The notes under the pieces are model-generated. The model ran no database searches. It saw only the letters and a list, made by a program, of their open reading frames with translations, and was not told the origin of the DNA. DNA of 64,000 nt from Prochlorococcus sp. MIT 1300 (GTDB lineage Bacteria; Cyanobacteriota; Cyanobacteriia; PCC-6307; Cyanobiaceae): NCBI RefSeq assembly GCF_034092375.1, contig NZ_CP139302.1:868001-932000 (forward strand), written 5' to 3'. How positions within the stretch are numbered: the stretch's first letter is position 1; each line of letters starts with the position of its first letter. Shown in pieces: positions 9,838 to 17,386 of this stretch. Position numbers and translations under genes: made by a program.

Positions 9838-10035
9838 TCAGGGGGGGGGGTCAAGCCCAAGTATTGGCGCGTATTGAAATGTTTCTAAGTCACAAAAGTC
9901 ACTTTTTAATCGAAAAAAGGCTCCGCATAGACATCGATATCCAAAAAAAACTGCCAAATACGCGCCAAAAGTAAAGATTGCGATAATTAAGTACAAATAC
10001 TTAGCGGGGGGATTCTGGTTGACGGATTCTTTCAA
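9838..10035 (-). CDS. Possible small membrane peptide between psbN and psbI (doubtful)
   Basis: 65-codon open frame starting with TTG at 10035, only 3 bases after the psbN stop. Residues 12-34 are strongly hydrophobic (YLYLIIAIFTFGAYLAVFFGY), then comes a Cys-containing segment, and the frame ends in PPP read from the G10 tract at 9841-9850. No Shine-Dalgarno sequence is visible and there is no internal ATG. It may be a psbN-coupled peptide or just an AT-rich open frame. If it is not a gene, the 263 bases between psbI and psbN hold only the G tract. Confidence 0.22.
   Translation of the reverse strand: MKESVNQNPPAKYLYLIIAIFTFGAYLAVFFGYRCLCGAFFRLKSDFCDLETFQYAPILGLDPPP
9841..9850. repeat. Homopolymeric G tract (G10)
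   Basis: Ten consecutive G residues on the plus strand, in the gap between psbI and psbN. Such tracts are prone to slippage. It lies at the 3' end of the doubtful frame at 9838-10035. Confidence 0.95.
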
Positions 10036-10038
10036 GAA

Positions 10039-10179
10039 TCAATCATCATGCTCATCGAAAGGATCGTCTAAGCGCTTAGACGGAGGCCCAAATGCTGTGT
10101 AAATCCCAAAACCAGTAAGTCCAAACAAAGTCACCAACAAAACAATTGCTAATGAGAGGGCAGGGGAAGTGGTTTGCAT
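10039..10179 (-). CDS. psbN: PsbN protein (photosystem II assembly factor)
   Basis: 46-residue thylakoid protein needed for assembly and repair of photosystem II rather than being a core subunit. The start [12 protein letters not shown] at 10179 is the family start; a longer in-frame reading from 10233 is not. One transmembrane helix covers about residues 8-30, followed by the characteristic [22 protein letters not shown]-type tail. It is divergent from psbH, with 86 bases between starts, the arrangement usual in cyanobacteria and plastids. Confidence 0.95.
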   Translation of the reverse strand: MQTTSPALSLAIVLLVTLFGLTGFGIYTAFGPPSKRLDDPFDEHDD

Positions 10180-10265
10180 CAAATCTCTCGACAGAATCAA
10201 TCTTATAGGGGGCATTACCCATAGAATATCCAAACTGATCCTTCAACTGAGACACGAGCCTCGCC

Positions 10266-10469
10266 ATGGGACAAAAAACAGCAATCGGAAGTCTGCTCAA
10301 ATCAATAGGCAACTCTGGGCAGGGAAAGGTTGTTCCAGGATGGGGCGCCGTACCAGTTATGGCAGCCATTGGCGTAATGCTGCTTATCTTCCTGGTAATC
10401 ATGCTCCAGATATATAACCAGTCATTGCTTCTTCAAGGCTTCTCGGTTGACTGGAATGGGGCTGGCTGA
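10266..10469 (+). CDS. psbH: Photosystem II 10 kDa phosphoprotein-type subunit H
   Basis: 67-residue PSII subunit required for stable assembly and quinone-site function. The N-terminal stromal part ([12 protein letters not shown]) is followed by [11 protein letters not shown] and one membrane helix at about residues 30-52, then [10 protein letters not shown], all typical of PsbH. It is divergent from psbN. tatA follows after 9 bases on the same strand. Confidence 0.96.
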   Translation: MGQKTAIGSLLKSIGNSGQGKVVPGWGAVPVMAAIGVMLLIFLVIMLQIYNQSLLLQGFSVDWNGAG

Positions 10470-10478
10470 GGTTAAAAA

Positions 10479-10736
10479 ATGAATGTTTTTGGCATCGGTC
10501 TTCCTGAAATAGCGGTAATCGGTGCCTTAGCTCTCGTAATATTTGGCCCCAAAAGGCTGCCTGAACTAGGACGAAGTCTGGGTAAAACCCTTAAGGGTTT
10601 TCAGGCTGCATCCTCGGAATTTGAGCGGGAACTAAACAAAGCCATGGCCGAGCCTGAGGCATTGGATAGTGCGAAAATTCCTGAAAAAACCATCTCAACA
10701 AAAGAAAGTCAATCTCCAAAACCCAAAGAGGGATGA
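10479..10736 (+). CDS. tatA: Twin-arginine translocase subunit TatA
   Basis: 85-residue TatA/B-type protein. It has a short N-terminal transmembrane helix (IGLPEIAVIGALALVIFGP), then the hinge GPKRLPELGRSLGKTLKGF, an amphipathic helix, and a charged Lys/Glu/Ser-rich tail. TatA oligomers form the translocation pore for folded proteins in the thylakoid and plasma membranes. The conserved FGPK hinge is intact. Its stop overlaps the pth start by 4 bases (ATGA), suggesting translational coupling. Confidence 0.93.
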   Translation: MNVFGIGLPEIAVIGALALVIFGPKRLPELGRSLGKTLKGFQAASSEFERELNKAMAEPEALDSAKIPEKTISTKESQSPKPKEG

Positions 10737-11350
10737 TTCCTGGAGATATCAAGCTGTTAGTAGGACTTGGGAACCCTGGCTCAAAATACAAAACCACACG
10801 CCATAACATAGGATTTATGGCCTTAGAGAGGTTGGCGCAAGAAAATGCCGTTAGCTTCAAAAAGCACACCAGAATTGAAGGACTTCTTGGAGAAATTGGT
10901 TTTGGTACTAAGCGTGTTCGGTTATTAATGCCAAACACATACATGAATGAAAGCGGCCGCTCAATCCGCTCAGCCATGAACTGGTTCGATCTCGAGATTG
11001 AACAATTACTAGTTTTAGTTGACGATATGGATCTACCTCTTGGCAAACTTAGACTTCGAACCAAGGGAGGATCTGGCGGTCACAATGGTTTAAAAAGTAC
11101 TATTAGTCATCTTGGAACCGAGAACTTCAACCGCCTAAGAATTGGTATTGGTGCTCCAATTGGAATGCCAGAAGAACGACGAGCAAATACCGTTTCTCAT
11201 GTTTTAGGAGTATTTTCCAAATCAGAGACCCTCCTAGTTGAGAATACGATTAAACAAGTAATTACAGGAATCAATATTATTCAGGAATATGGTCTCGAAA
11301 AAGCAAGTAACCAACTTAACTCCTATCAAGCCACTAAACTTGAAAAATAA
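10733..11350 (+). CDS. pth: Peptidyl-tRNA hydrolase
   Basis: 205-residue enzyme that releases tRNA from peptidyl-tRNA dropped by ribosomes. The active-site region GLGNPGSKYKTTRHNIGF carries the catalytic His and substrate Asn. MPNTYMNESG and GGSGGHNGLKS, the tRNA/peptide-binding motifs, follow, and DDMDLPLGKLRLR is intact. The start at 10733 overlaps tatA by 4 bases; a small DUF gene follows 2 bases after the stop. Confidence 0.96.
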   Translation: MIPGDIKLLVGLGNPGSKYKTTRHNIGFMALERLAQENAVSFKKHTRIEGLLGEIGFGTKRVRLLMPNTYMNESGRSIRSAMNWFDLEIEQLLVLVDDMDLPLGKLRLRTKGGSGGHNGLKSTISHLGTENFNRLRIGIGAPIGMPEERRANTVSHVLGVFSKSETLLVENTIKQVITGINIIQEYGLEKASNQLNSYQATKLEK

Positions 11351-11352
11351 TA

Positions 11353-11610
11353 ATGAATACTCTCCCAGCCACTGCAGCTTGCCTAAGAGTTAACCGTCAG
11401 AATTTTGCAGAGAATTTTATAGATGGAGAAGTCTCTGCGGGAGGGTTTGAATGGAATTTTCATTGGGAATTCAGCCAAGGAGAATTACAAGTAGAGCCCT
11501 CTCTTGGCAGAGCACTCATTCAAGATGCTTTGCTTAGATTCCTTATTAAAATGGACTATCAGCTTGAGCCAGGTGAAAATTATTTTTTTACTGTTAGGGC
11601 TAAGTTTTAA
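11353..11610 (+). CDS. DUF3146-like cyanobacterial protein
   Basis: 85-residue soluble protein, probably small alpha/beta, with aromatic strands (GGFEWNFHWEFSQGELQVEPSL) and a conserved-looking SLGRALIQDALLRFL helix. The pattern is consistent with cyanobacterial DUF3146, function unknown. It follows pth by 2 bases and is probably the last gene of the psbH-tatA-pth run. Its end overlaps the convergent YqgF-like gene by 11 bases. Confidence 0.65.
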   Translation: MNTLPATAACLRVNRQNFAENFIDGEVSAGGFEWNFHWEFSQGELQVEPSLGRALIQDALLRFLIKMDYQLEPGENYFFTVRAKF

Positions 11611-12025
11611 ACTTTTTTGATCCTTTCCAACACAGCTTCTTGCCTAGGTAATTTTCTAAAATAATCAAAGCCGCTACAGCATCTAAATTTTCTTTCGGTA
11701 AAACTAATCCTCTTGGCAGAAATCTAGTGAAATCTTGAGGGGGCCAAAGTTCCCAATAACGCTTTCTGGCTTTTAAAGTAGTGTTAAACTCTTCTACAAC
11801 TTGTAAAGATGCAACGCCAGTTAATTTTTCTTCCCAATAATCACTACTAGTACCATTGCCGAGCAAAATCAAGTCAATATTGAATTGTGATTTCCAAAGG
11901 GTTATTAAATCAATAACCGCACCTGCATGAACAACTCTTCCTTCCAAAACCAAACCCTTTTCTGGGCATGAAAGTACAAGACCACATTTGTGTCTACCAG
12001 GATCAATAGCTATCAGTTTGCCCAT
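11600..12025 (-). CDS. YqgF/RuvC-like RNase H-fold protein
   Basis: 141-residue protein with the N-terminal RNase H-like strand-turn-strand AIDPGRHKCGLVL, where the Asp is the first catalytic acid. A hydrophobic strand DLILLGNG follows, then a late NLDAVAALIILENYL with a possible second acidic residue. This is the fold of YqgF/RuvX Holliday-junction-resolvase-like or pre-16S rRNA nucleases. It differs from canonical RuvX and belongs to a divergent cyanobacterial branch, so substrate is not known. It overlaps the upstream DUF3084 gene by 13 bases. Confidence 0.7.
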   Translation of the reverse strand: MGKLIAIDPGRHKCGLVLSCPEKGLVLEGRVVHAGAVIDLITLWKSQFNIDLILLGNGTSSDYWEEKLTGVASLQVVEEFNTTLKARKRYWELWPPQDFTRFLPRGLVLPKENLDAVAALIILENYLGKKLCWKGSKKFKT

Positions 12026-12951
12026 GTACTGCTTTTATCGGGCTTATTGATGTTCTGCTTTATGCGTAAACCTATTTTCACTTGATCTGACGTATCACTA
12101 CTCTTTAAAGCGAACGACTCTAAAATAATAGTTCCACCTAAGAGACCTACCAATTCCTTGCCCAATTGATTAACTGAACTTGCATCAAATTGAAGTCCTG
12201 AGCTAAGAGATCCTCTTCGCCTAACCTCTGCGAAAGTAGAGGCTAGTAAAAGGTTTATCTGCTTTCGTATTACATCAGTGGTTCGATCTCTTGGATTAAG
12301 GGTGATCTTTCCCAAAACATCACCTTTTTGTACAACAGCAATGTTTGGTCTTACCTCCGGGATGGCATAAACCCATTTTTCCCCTAGCAAAACATTACCT
12401 GCTGAACGAAAATTAACGACCCATGTACCAGACTCACTAATAGTTTCTTTAAGCTTTTGAATTTCCTCTCTAGGCACCCTCAGGATCTGCCTATTTGGTT
12501 TTTCACCAGGCAAAACCCGCCTAAAAGCCTCAAGATTTGCCTCCTGAAGCAAACGATCAATTATCCCTTTAGCTTGATTCGGGTTATCTAATCTGAACTT
12601 CGCAGTAGCCAATCTTTGTCCGCTACTTAAAACAACAGCACCTCTCCTTAAAGCAATCAAATTACTTTCACGCAACCTCAATTCCTTTTGAGCTGCCTTG
12701 ATCTTTGCTTGTAGGCCATCTAATTGAAATAAACCAACTCTCAATTGCCTGCTCACAAGCAACATCAAACCTAACGATAAAAAACTAATAAGGCTCCCTG
12801 TTAGGACTGTGATTAAAACAGCTGTGCTTCTTGGTCGCAGGTTAAATATGCTTAAACGAGCTTTGCCTACTCGACTGCCAAGCCGATCCCCAAGAGTGGA
12901 TAAGACCCCTCCAAGGACCAATAAAAGAACAATGAGCAGCCAGCCTGTCAC
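12013..12951 (-). CDS. DUF3084 membrane protein with coiled coil
   Basis: 312-residue protein of the cyanobacterial DUF3084 type. The first helix (LLIVLLLVLGGVLSTLGD) starts at residue 4; a second hydrophobic segment lies near residues 44-66. A coiled-coil stretch follows at about residues 75-105 (KIKAAQKELRLRESNLIALRR), then a soluble alpha/beta domain. The N-terminal DRLGSRVGKARLSIFNLRPRSTA segment between the helices is a strong family feature. Function is unknown; a cell-envelope role is only a guess from topology. It overlaps the YqgF-like gene and may be co-transcribed with it. Confidence 0.75.
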   Translation of the reverse strand: MTGWLLIVLLLVLGGVLSTLGDRLGSRVGKARLSIFNLRPRSTAVLITVLTGSLISFLSLGLMLLVSRQLRVGLFQLDGLQAKIKAAQKELRLRESNLIALRRGAVVLSSGQRLATAKFRLDNPNQAKGIIDRLLQEANLEAFRRVLPGEKPNRQILRVPREEIQKLKETISESGTWVVNFRSAGNVLLGEKWVYAIPEVRPNIAVVQKGDVLGKITLNPRDRTTDVIRKQINLLLASTFAEVRRRGSLSSGLQFDASSVNQLGKELVGLLGGTIILESFALKSSDTSDQVKIGLRIKQNINKPDKSSTWAN

Positions 12952-13014
12952 GAAAAACGTCGGGCCAAGTTTTTATTTGATTCAAACAACATGAATGGTA
13001 GGAAGGGATCACAC

Positions 13015-13752
13015 CTAATTGAAACGCTTAGCAAGAGCAATTGGGTCTAATACCGTAATTTTCTTACGATCAATTTCTACCAGGCCAGCGCTACGTAAGT
13101 CTCCCAAAAGTCTGGTAATTGTGACCCTTGTAGAACCTATGGCCTCTGCTATTGCCTGATGCGAAAGTCTCAAATCAATAGTAATTCCTTGATCCCCAGG
13201 GACCCCAAAATCCCTGCAAAGAACCAATAAGAAGCTTACTAAACGTGATGACATATCACGATGAGTAAGTGTTTCTATCATCGTTTCTGTTTGCAAGATT
13301 CGACTGGAAAGCCCCTGCAAAAGAAGCAACCCAACGCCAGAGTCATCTTCTATCGCCTGTCGAACAGACACAGCAGGAGCCGTAATCATCTCAACCCTAG
13401 TGAATGCAACTGCGTGATAGAAGCGATCAGATCTATGGCCTGTTAAAAGAGAAAGAACCCCAAAAAGACTATTCTCTCTCAATAGGGCAACCGTAATTTC
13501 TTCACCAGATTCATAGACCCTTGAGAGTCGGACTGCTCCTCTTCTTATTAGATAAACCCTCTCTGCAGGATCCCCAGGGAAAAAAATAGTTTTAGCTCTT
13601 TCAACCATTTCAGTGCTAGCACCTTCGAGGGCACGAATCACATCCACCAATGTTCTGCTATTCCCAGCAGGAGCATTAGCAAGGCTTGGAGAAGAACCTT
13701 GAGCCACGGGTTGTGATGCATAGCGGCTAAAACCGCCAGGAGCTACAGCCAT
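13015..13752 (-). CDS. ntcA: Global nitrogen regulator NtcA (CRP family)
   Basis: 245-residue transcription factor that senses 2-oxoglutarate and activates nitrogen-assimilation genes. The cyclic-nucleotide-like beta-roll runs from about residue 55 to 135, and the long dimer helix from about 140 to 168. The DNA-recognition helix-turn-helix [20 protein letters not shown] lies near 196-216. It is longer at the N-terminus than many NtcA proteins by roughly 20 mostly polar residues; the ATG at 13752 is the only methionine before the core. Its upstream region shows an NtcA-type box, described separately, so autoregulation is likely. Confidence 0.96.
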   Translation of the reverse strand: MAVAPGGFSRYASQPVAQGSSPSLANAPAGNSRTLVDVIRALEGASTEMVERAKTIFFPGDPAERVYLIRRGAVRLSRVYESGEEITVALLRENSLFGVLSLLTGHRSDRFYHAVAFTRVEMITAPAVSVRQAIEDDSGVGLLLLQGLSSRILQTETMIETLTHRDMSSRLVSFLLVLCRDFGVPGDQGITIDLRLSHQAIAEAIGSTRVTITRLLGDLRSAGLVEIDRKKITVLDPIALAKRFN

Positions 13753-13773
13753 ATATGCAAGGTAGTTGCAAGG

Positions 13774-13815
13774 ACGCTAAGGAGCAGTGAATTAAAGCCT
13801 TGTAGCAATAGTGAC
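13774..13815 (-). promoter_or_regulatory. NtcA-activated promoter of ntcA (GTN10AC box plus -10)
   Basis: Reading the minus strand, GTCACTATTGCTAC (13815 to 13802) fits the GTN10AC NtcA box, with one mismatch to the stricter GTAN8TAC. Exactly 22 bases later TAGCGT (13779-13774) fits the -10 form TAN3T. This GTN10AC-N22-TAN3T spacing is the established layout of class II NtcA-activated promoters. It would place transcription start about 15 bases before the ntcA ATG. Confidence 0.65.
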
Positions 13816-13826
13816 TATTTTTAGGC

Positions 13827-14555
13827 TTAATTGTTTAAAGCCGATTTTTGTGCAACCTGAAGTTCCATTAGTCCCTTCTCAGCCAAATCAAGGAAAGAAT
13901 TCAATTGCTCTCTAGAAAATGGAGCTCTTTCAGCAGATCCCTGTATCTCCAATAGCTTTCCCTGAGAATCCATCACAACGTTTAGATCAACATCTGCAAT
14001 TGAATCCTCCTGATAATCAAGATCAAGCATTGCTAAGCCATCTACCAAACCAACTGAAACTGCTGCGACTTGCTCCTTGAGAGGATTTTCTTCTAAAAAA
14101 CCTTTTTCGACTAATCGGGAAAAGCCACGATCAAGAGCGATCCACGCACCTGTAATGGAGGCCGTCCTGGTCCCGGCGTCTGCTTGGATTACATCACAAT
14201 CAATTTTTACAGTTTTCTCCCCAAGCAACGACATATCTAGGACTGATCTCAAAGTCCTACCTATAAGTCGTTGAATTTCCTGAGTCCTTCCAGAAAGCTT
14301 TATTAATTCTCGTTCTTGCCTAACCGGTGTTGACCCTGGAAGCAAACGATACTCTGCGCTCAACCATCCTTTACCTTGCCCCTTCCTCCAACGGGGCACT
14401 CCGTCCTCAATACAAACACTACATAAAACTGCTGTATTGCCGGTGCGAATCACCAATGAGCTCAACGCAAACCCCATTGGATCCCAAGTCACTTCAAAAG
14501 GCCTTAGTTGATCGTTAAAGCGACCAGAAGTACGTGATGGGCTAGAACCACTCAT
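13827..14555 (-). CDS. rph: Ribonuclease PH
   Basis: 242-residue phosphorolytic 3'-5' exoribonuclease that trims tRNA 3' ends. Family motifs are visible: RTSGRFNDQLRPFEV at the start, SAEYRLLPGSTPVR, QEIQRLIGRTLRSVLD, the DCDVIQADAGTRTASITGAW phosphate/active-site region, and a C-terminal GSAERAPFSR. Length is normal. It is upstream of ntcA on the same strand, but the NtcA-type promoter between them suggests ntcA has its own start. Confidence 0.96.
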   Translation of the reverse strand: MSGSSPSRTSGRFNDQLRPFEVTWDPMGFALSSLVIRTGNTAVLCSVCIEDGVPRWRKGQGKGWLSAEYRLLPGSTPVRQERELIKLSGRTQEIQRLIGRTLRSVLDMSLLGEKTVKIDCDVIQADAGTRTASITGAWIALDRGFSRLVEKGFLEENPLKEQVAAVSVGLVDGLAMLDLDYQEDSIADVDLNVVMDSQGKLLEIQGSAERAPFSREQLNSFLDLAEKGLMELQVAQKSALNN

Positions 14556-14688
14556 GAAAAACCAAAATTTAAAAAGCGTCAGAAACCTAAAGAATTGGTT
14601 TTCACACCATAGATAGTGTCAAATACCTTGTGAGTCAGACTAAGGCCGCTAGATTTTAAAAAAGGCATTAGCTCTGCTCCTAATTTTA

Positions 14689-15282
14689 ATGAGTGCAAGC
14701 CCGAGTCAACGACCCAGGAAGACATCACCACCGGCCTGTATAGAAAGGCCACCACTTGTTGCTGTTCCTAGCCATCCTGCCCTACATCTAGTTGCGCAAG
14801 AGGGACAGCTGCAAGTTCATACCGCACCTTATAGGGGCAGTTTCTCCGTTGTACTTAGTGAAGCTCTTAGGGCTGCTGGATTGGGCAGGCGTGTCATGGT
14901 TGCTCAATTCCTAAAAGGTGGGGTACACCAGGGGCCAAATAGATGTATTCGACTATGTGGAAAGCTGGAGTGGCTAAGACCTGACGTATCAAGCTGCCTA
15001 TCCAAACCGCCTAATGATGATGTACATGCCTCCAAAAATGTTAAGGCGGTTGAAGCAATTTGGAAGATATGCCAATCTCACCTTATTAAAGGAGATTTAG
15101 ATCAACTAGTTCTAGATGAAGTAGGGCTAGCTATTGCCCTCGGATATCTAAAAGAAAACGAGGTGCTTTCTTCTCTCGAGGCAAAAAAAGGAGGTATGGA
15201 TGTCATCATCACAGGACCATCTATTCCCTCTCGAGTTATGGCAATTGCCGACCAAGTCACCGAGTTACGTCGTGGTTTCTGA
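14689..15282 (+). CDS. CobO/BtuR-like corrinoid adenosyltransferase homologue with altered Walker A
   Basis: 197-residue member of the CobA/CobO/BtuR family, which adenosylates cobalamin precursors. The segment ALRAAGLGRRVMVAQFLKGG (residues 59-78) and the Walker B-like LVLDEVGLAIALGYL (about 140-154) match the family well, as does the C-terminal TGPSIPSRVMAIADQVTELR. The P-loop does not: where the family has GxGKGKTT, this protein has TAPYRGSFS (45-53), with no Lys and no GKT. It may bind nucleotide differently or have changed role. dcd follows with a 1-base overlap. Confidence 0.75.
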   Translation: MSASPSQRPRKTSPPACIERPPLVAVPSHPALHLVAQEGQLQVHTAPYRGSFSVVLSEALRAAGLGRRVMVAQFLKGGVHQGPNRCIRLCGKLEWLRPDVSSCLSKPPNDDVHASKNVKAVEAIWKICQSHLIKGDLDQLVLDEVGLAIALGYLKENEVLSSLEAKKGGMDVIITGPSIPSRVMAIADQVTELRRGF

Positions 15283-15875
15283 TGCTTAAAAACGATCGCT
15301 GGATTACCGAACAGGCCGCAGCAGGAATGCTTGAACCATTTCAAGCAGGACTCATAAGGCATTTGAACCCTCAACTGAATGAACAACCAGTTTTAAGCTT
15401 TGGTTGCTCTTCATACGGATATGACTTGCGCCTATCTTCTAAAGAATTCCTCATATTTAGGCATGTTCCAGGTACTGTGATGAATCCAAAAAGATTCAAC
15501 CCTAACAACCTAGAGCCAACATCCTTACACAAAGATCAAGACGGTGAATTTTTCATATTGCCTGCCCATTCATATGGGCTAGGTGTTGCATTAGAAAAAA
15601 TGAAAGTGCCCGAAAATATTACTGTTATTTGCTTAGGGAAAAGTACATATGCCCGCCTGGGAATCATCGTAAATACAACTCCTGCTGAAGCGAGTTGGGA
15701 AGGACATTTAACTCTTGAATTTAGTAATAGTTCTGGAGCAGATTGTAGGATCTATGCCAATGAAGGAATATGCCAGTTACTCTTCTTTGAGGGAGACCCC
15801 TGTGAAACTACTTACAGTGACCGCAAAGGGAAGTATCAACATCAACCAGAAAAAGTAACCCTTGCTCGAATCTAA
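15282..15875 (+). CDS. dcd: dCTP deaminase
   Basis: 197-residue trimeric enzyme that deaminates dCTP to dUTP. Hallmarks include the N-terminal LKNDRWITEQ, SYGYDLRL near residue 47, GKSTYARLGIIVNTTPAEASWEGHLTLEFSN with the catalytic Glu region, and IYANEGICQLLFFEG near the C-terminus. Length is normal. It overlaps the CobO-like gene by 1 base and is followed by thyX after 4 bases or less, which puts dUTP production next to dTMP synthesis. Confidence 0.95.
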   Translation: MLKNDRWITEQAAAGMLEPFQAGLIRHLNPQLNEQPVLSFGCSSYGYDLRLSSKEFLIFRHVPGTVMNPKRFNPNNLEPTSLHKDQDGEFFILPAHSYGLGVALEKMKVPENITVICLGKSTYARLGIIVNTTPAEASWEGHLTLEFSNSSGADCRIYANEGICQLLFFEGDPCETTYSDRKGKYQHQPEKVTLARI

Positions 15876-15879
15876 AAAA

Positions 15880-16518
15880 GTGGCAACTGTAGAACTAATT
15901 ACCGTAACGCCTGATGCTGAAAAAGCTATGGCTTATATAGCCAGAGTAAGCAACCCAAATAATCAAGAGAATGAAAGCTACTCGGGCTTGTTGAAATACT
16001 GTATTAAGCATGAACATTGGAGCGTCTTTGAACAGGCATATATGACCCTTCAGATTCAAACAAATAGGGGTATTGCTGCTCAAATTCTTCGTCATAGATC
16101 ATTCACATTTCAAGAGTTCTCCCAACGTTATGCTGATAGCACCCAGCTGGGGTACATTCCTATCCCCGAATTAAGAAGGCAAGATTGCAAAAATAGACAA
16201 AACTCTATAGACGATTTATCTACAGAAATAAAAAAAAGTTTTGAAGAAAAAATTCAACAACAATTCCAGAATTCTATTGAACTTTACGAGTCAATGCTAA
16301 AAGCAGGAGTCGCAAAAGAATGCGCAAGGTTCATTCTGCCTTTAGCTACTCCCACACGAATCTACATGACAGGTTCATGTCGTTCATGGATTCACTATAT
16401 AAATCTACGTAGTGGCCACGGAACTCAAAAGGAACATTTACAATTAGCGGAAGCTTGCAAAGTTATTTTCTGCGAACAGTTTACTACCGTTGCAGAGGCC
16501 CTTGGTTGGCATAGATAA
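15880..16518 (+). CDS. thyX: Flavin-dependent thymidylate synthase
   Basis: ThyX makes dTMP from dUMP using FAD, NADPH and methylene-THF. The ThyX signature RHRSFTFQEFSQRY (RHRxxSxxxxSxRY type, with Thr in place of one Ser) is clear, and GVAKECARFILPL, which contains the second conserved Arg, follows. I prefer the GTG at 15880, giving MATVELITVTPDAEK like other family members. A TTG at 15862 would add six residues and overlap dcd by 14 bases. The gene completes the dCTP-to-dTMP route started by dcd. Confidence 0.95.
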   Translation: MATVELITVTPDAEKAMAYIARVSNPNNQENESYSGLLKYCIKHEHWSVFEQAYMTLQIQTNRGIAAQILRHRSFTFQEFSQRYADSTQLGYIPIPELRRQDCKNRQNSIDDLSTEIKKSFEEKIQQQFQNSIELYESMLKAGVAKECARFILPLATPTRIYMTGSCRSWIHYINLRSGHGTQKEHLQLAEACKVIFCEQFTTVAEALGWHR

Positions 16519-16542
16519 CGAGTTTAATAATATCTAATAGCC

Positions 16543-17115
16543 TTAACTATGCGAGCGAGGGCCAACTTGAACCTCATTAAAAGAACTGTCGTCAAGATTG
16601 GCTTCACTACTATTTAAAAATGAACTAACAGAACCAATACCTATTGAAGAAGGGAAGGGTGTATCATTGAAAAGAGAGTCCATTAATAAATAAAGTTCTT
16701 CTCTTGAACGTAAACCAACTGATCTACCTTTGAACTTCCCTTTTGCATCAAAAAAGTTTAATTCCGGAATCCCATTGACTTCATATTTATCAAGGAGGTC
16801 TTCCCAAATTGGATTATCTACATTGAGCAAAACAAAGTCTATTTTTTTTTCATTTTTTTGTTCCAATTCCAGCATGGTTGGCGCCATCTCTTTGCAAGCC
16901 TCACACCAACTCGCATAGAACTCAAAAACCGTTGGGCGACCATTCGCTAGGGCAACCTCAGGGTCAAGGGATCTTCTCGCAAGTTGCTCCAAAGGGCCTG
17001 CTGGATTCATCCCCCCTTTTAAAAAGAACAGCAAAGTAGCCATGCCAACTGCTACAAGAGCAAGAAAAATCCGTTGAAACTGACCAAGCGAAGAGGATTG
17101 AGGACTAGCTGCCAT
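16543..17115 (-). CDS. txlA: Membrane-anchored thioredoxin-like protein (TxlA/HCF164-like)
   Basis: 190-residue protein with one N-terminal membrane helix (about residues 15-33) and a thioredoxin fold. The active-site motif is WCEAC in FEFYASWCEACKEMAPTM; the cis-proline region is GIPELNFFD. TxlA and plant HCF164 face the thylakoid lumen or periplasm and pass reducing power to apocytochromes. I chose ATG at 17115 over the TTG at 17121. It is divergent from glmM across about 270 bases. Confidence 0.85.
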   Translation of the reverse strand: MAASPQSSSLGQFQRIFLALVAVGMATLLFFLKGGMNPAGPLEQLARRSLDPEVALANGRPTVFEFYASWCEACKEMAPTMLELEQKNEKKIDFVLLNVDNPIWEDLLDKYEVNGIPELNFFDAKGKFKGRSVGLRSREELYLLMDSLFNDTPFPSSIGIGSVSSFLNSSEANLDDSSFNEVQVGPRSHS

Positions 17116-17121
17116 GATCAA

Positions 17122-17386
17122 ACAAGGTTGATAATTCCTTTAGTTGAACTATTTTCTTTTAGTGTGACACATCTAAAACAGATCAAAAAACCTTTTTTAA
17201 AGTGGTTCGAGTCATTTCAAATTGAATAAAAGGTTTTTTCATTGAATTAAAGATCAATTGCATTCCATAAAATTTATTTTTGGACTCCGCACGTAAACAA
17301 ACCATTCAACTCAATAGAAATTTAGGACGCCATCCTTGAGTCTTTATCCAATGACCTTTAAGCTTCAAGCTAATTTTGAGACCTAA
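17122..17386. promoter_or_regulatory. Divergent txlA-glmM promoter region with a 12-bp inverted repeat
   Basis: AT-rich gap between divergent genes. It holds a perfect 12-bp inverted repeat, AAAAAACCTTTT at 17185-17196 and AAAAGGTTTTTT at 17228-17239, separated by 31 bases. No convincing -35/-10 pair or NtcA box was seen. The repeat could be chance in such AT-rich sequence. Confidence 0.4.

Noticed and set aside
10591-11064. 157-codon minus-strand frame opposite tatA and pth
   Set aside because: Both plus-strand genes are certain, and the antisense frame has no recognisable domain.
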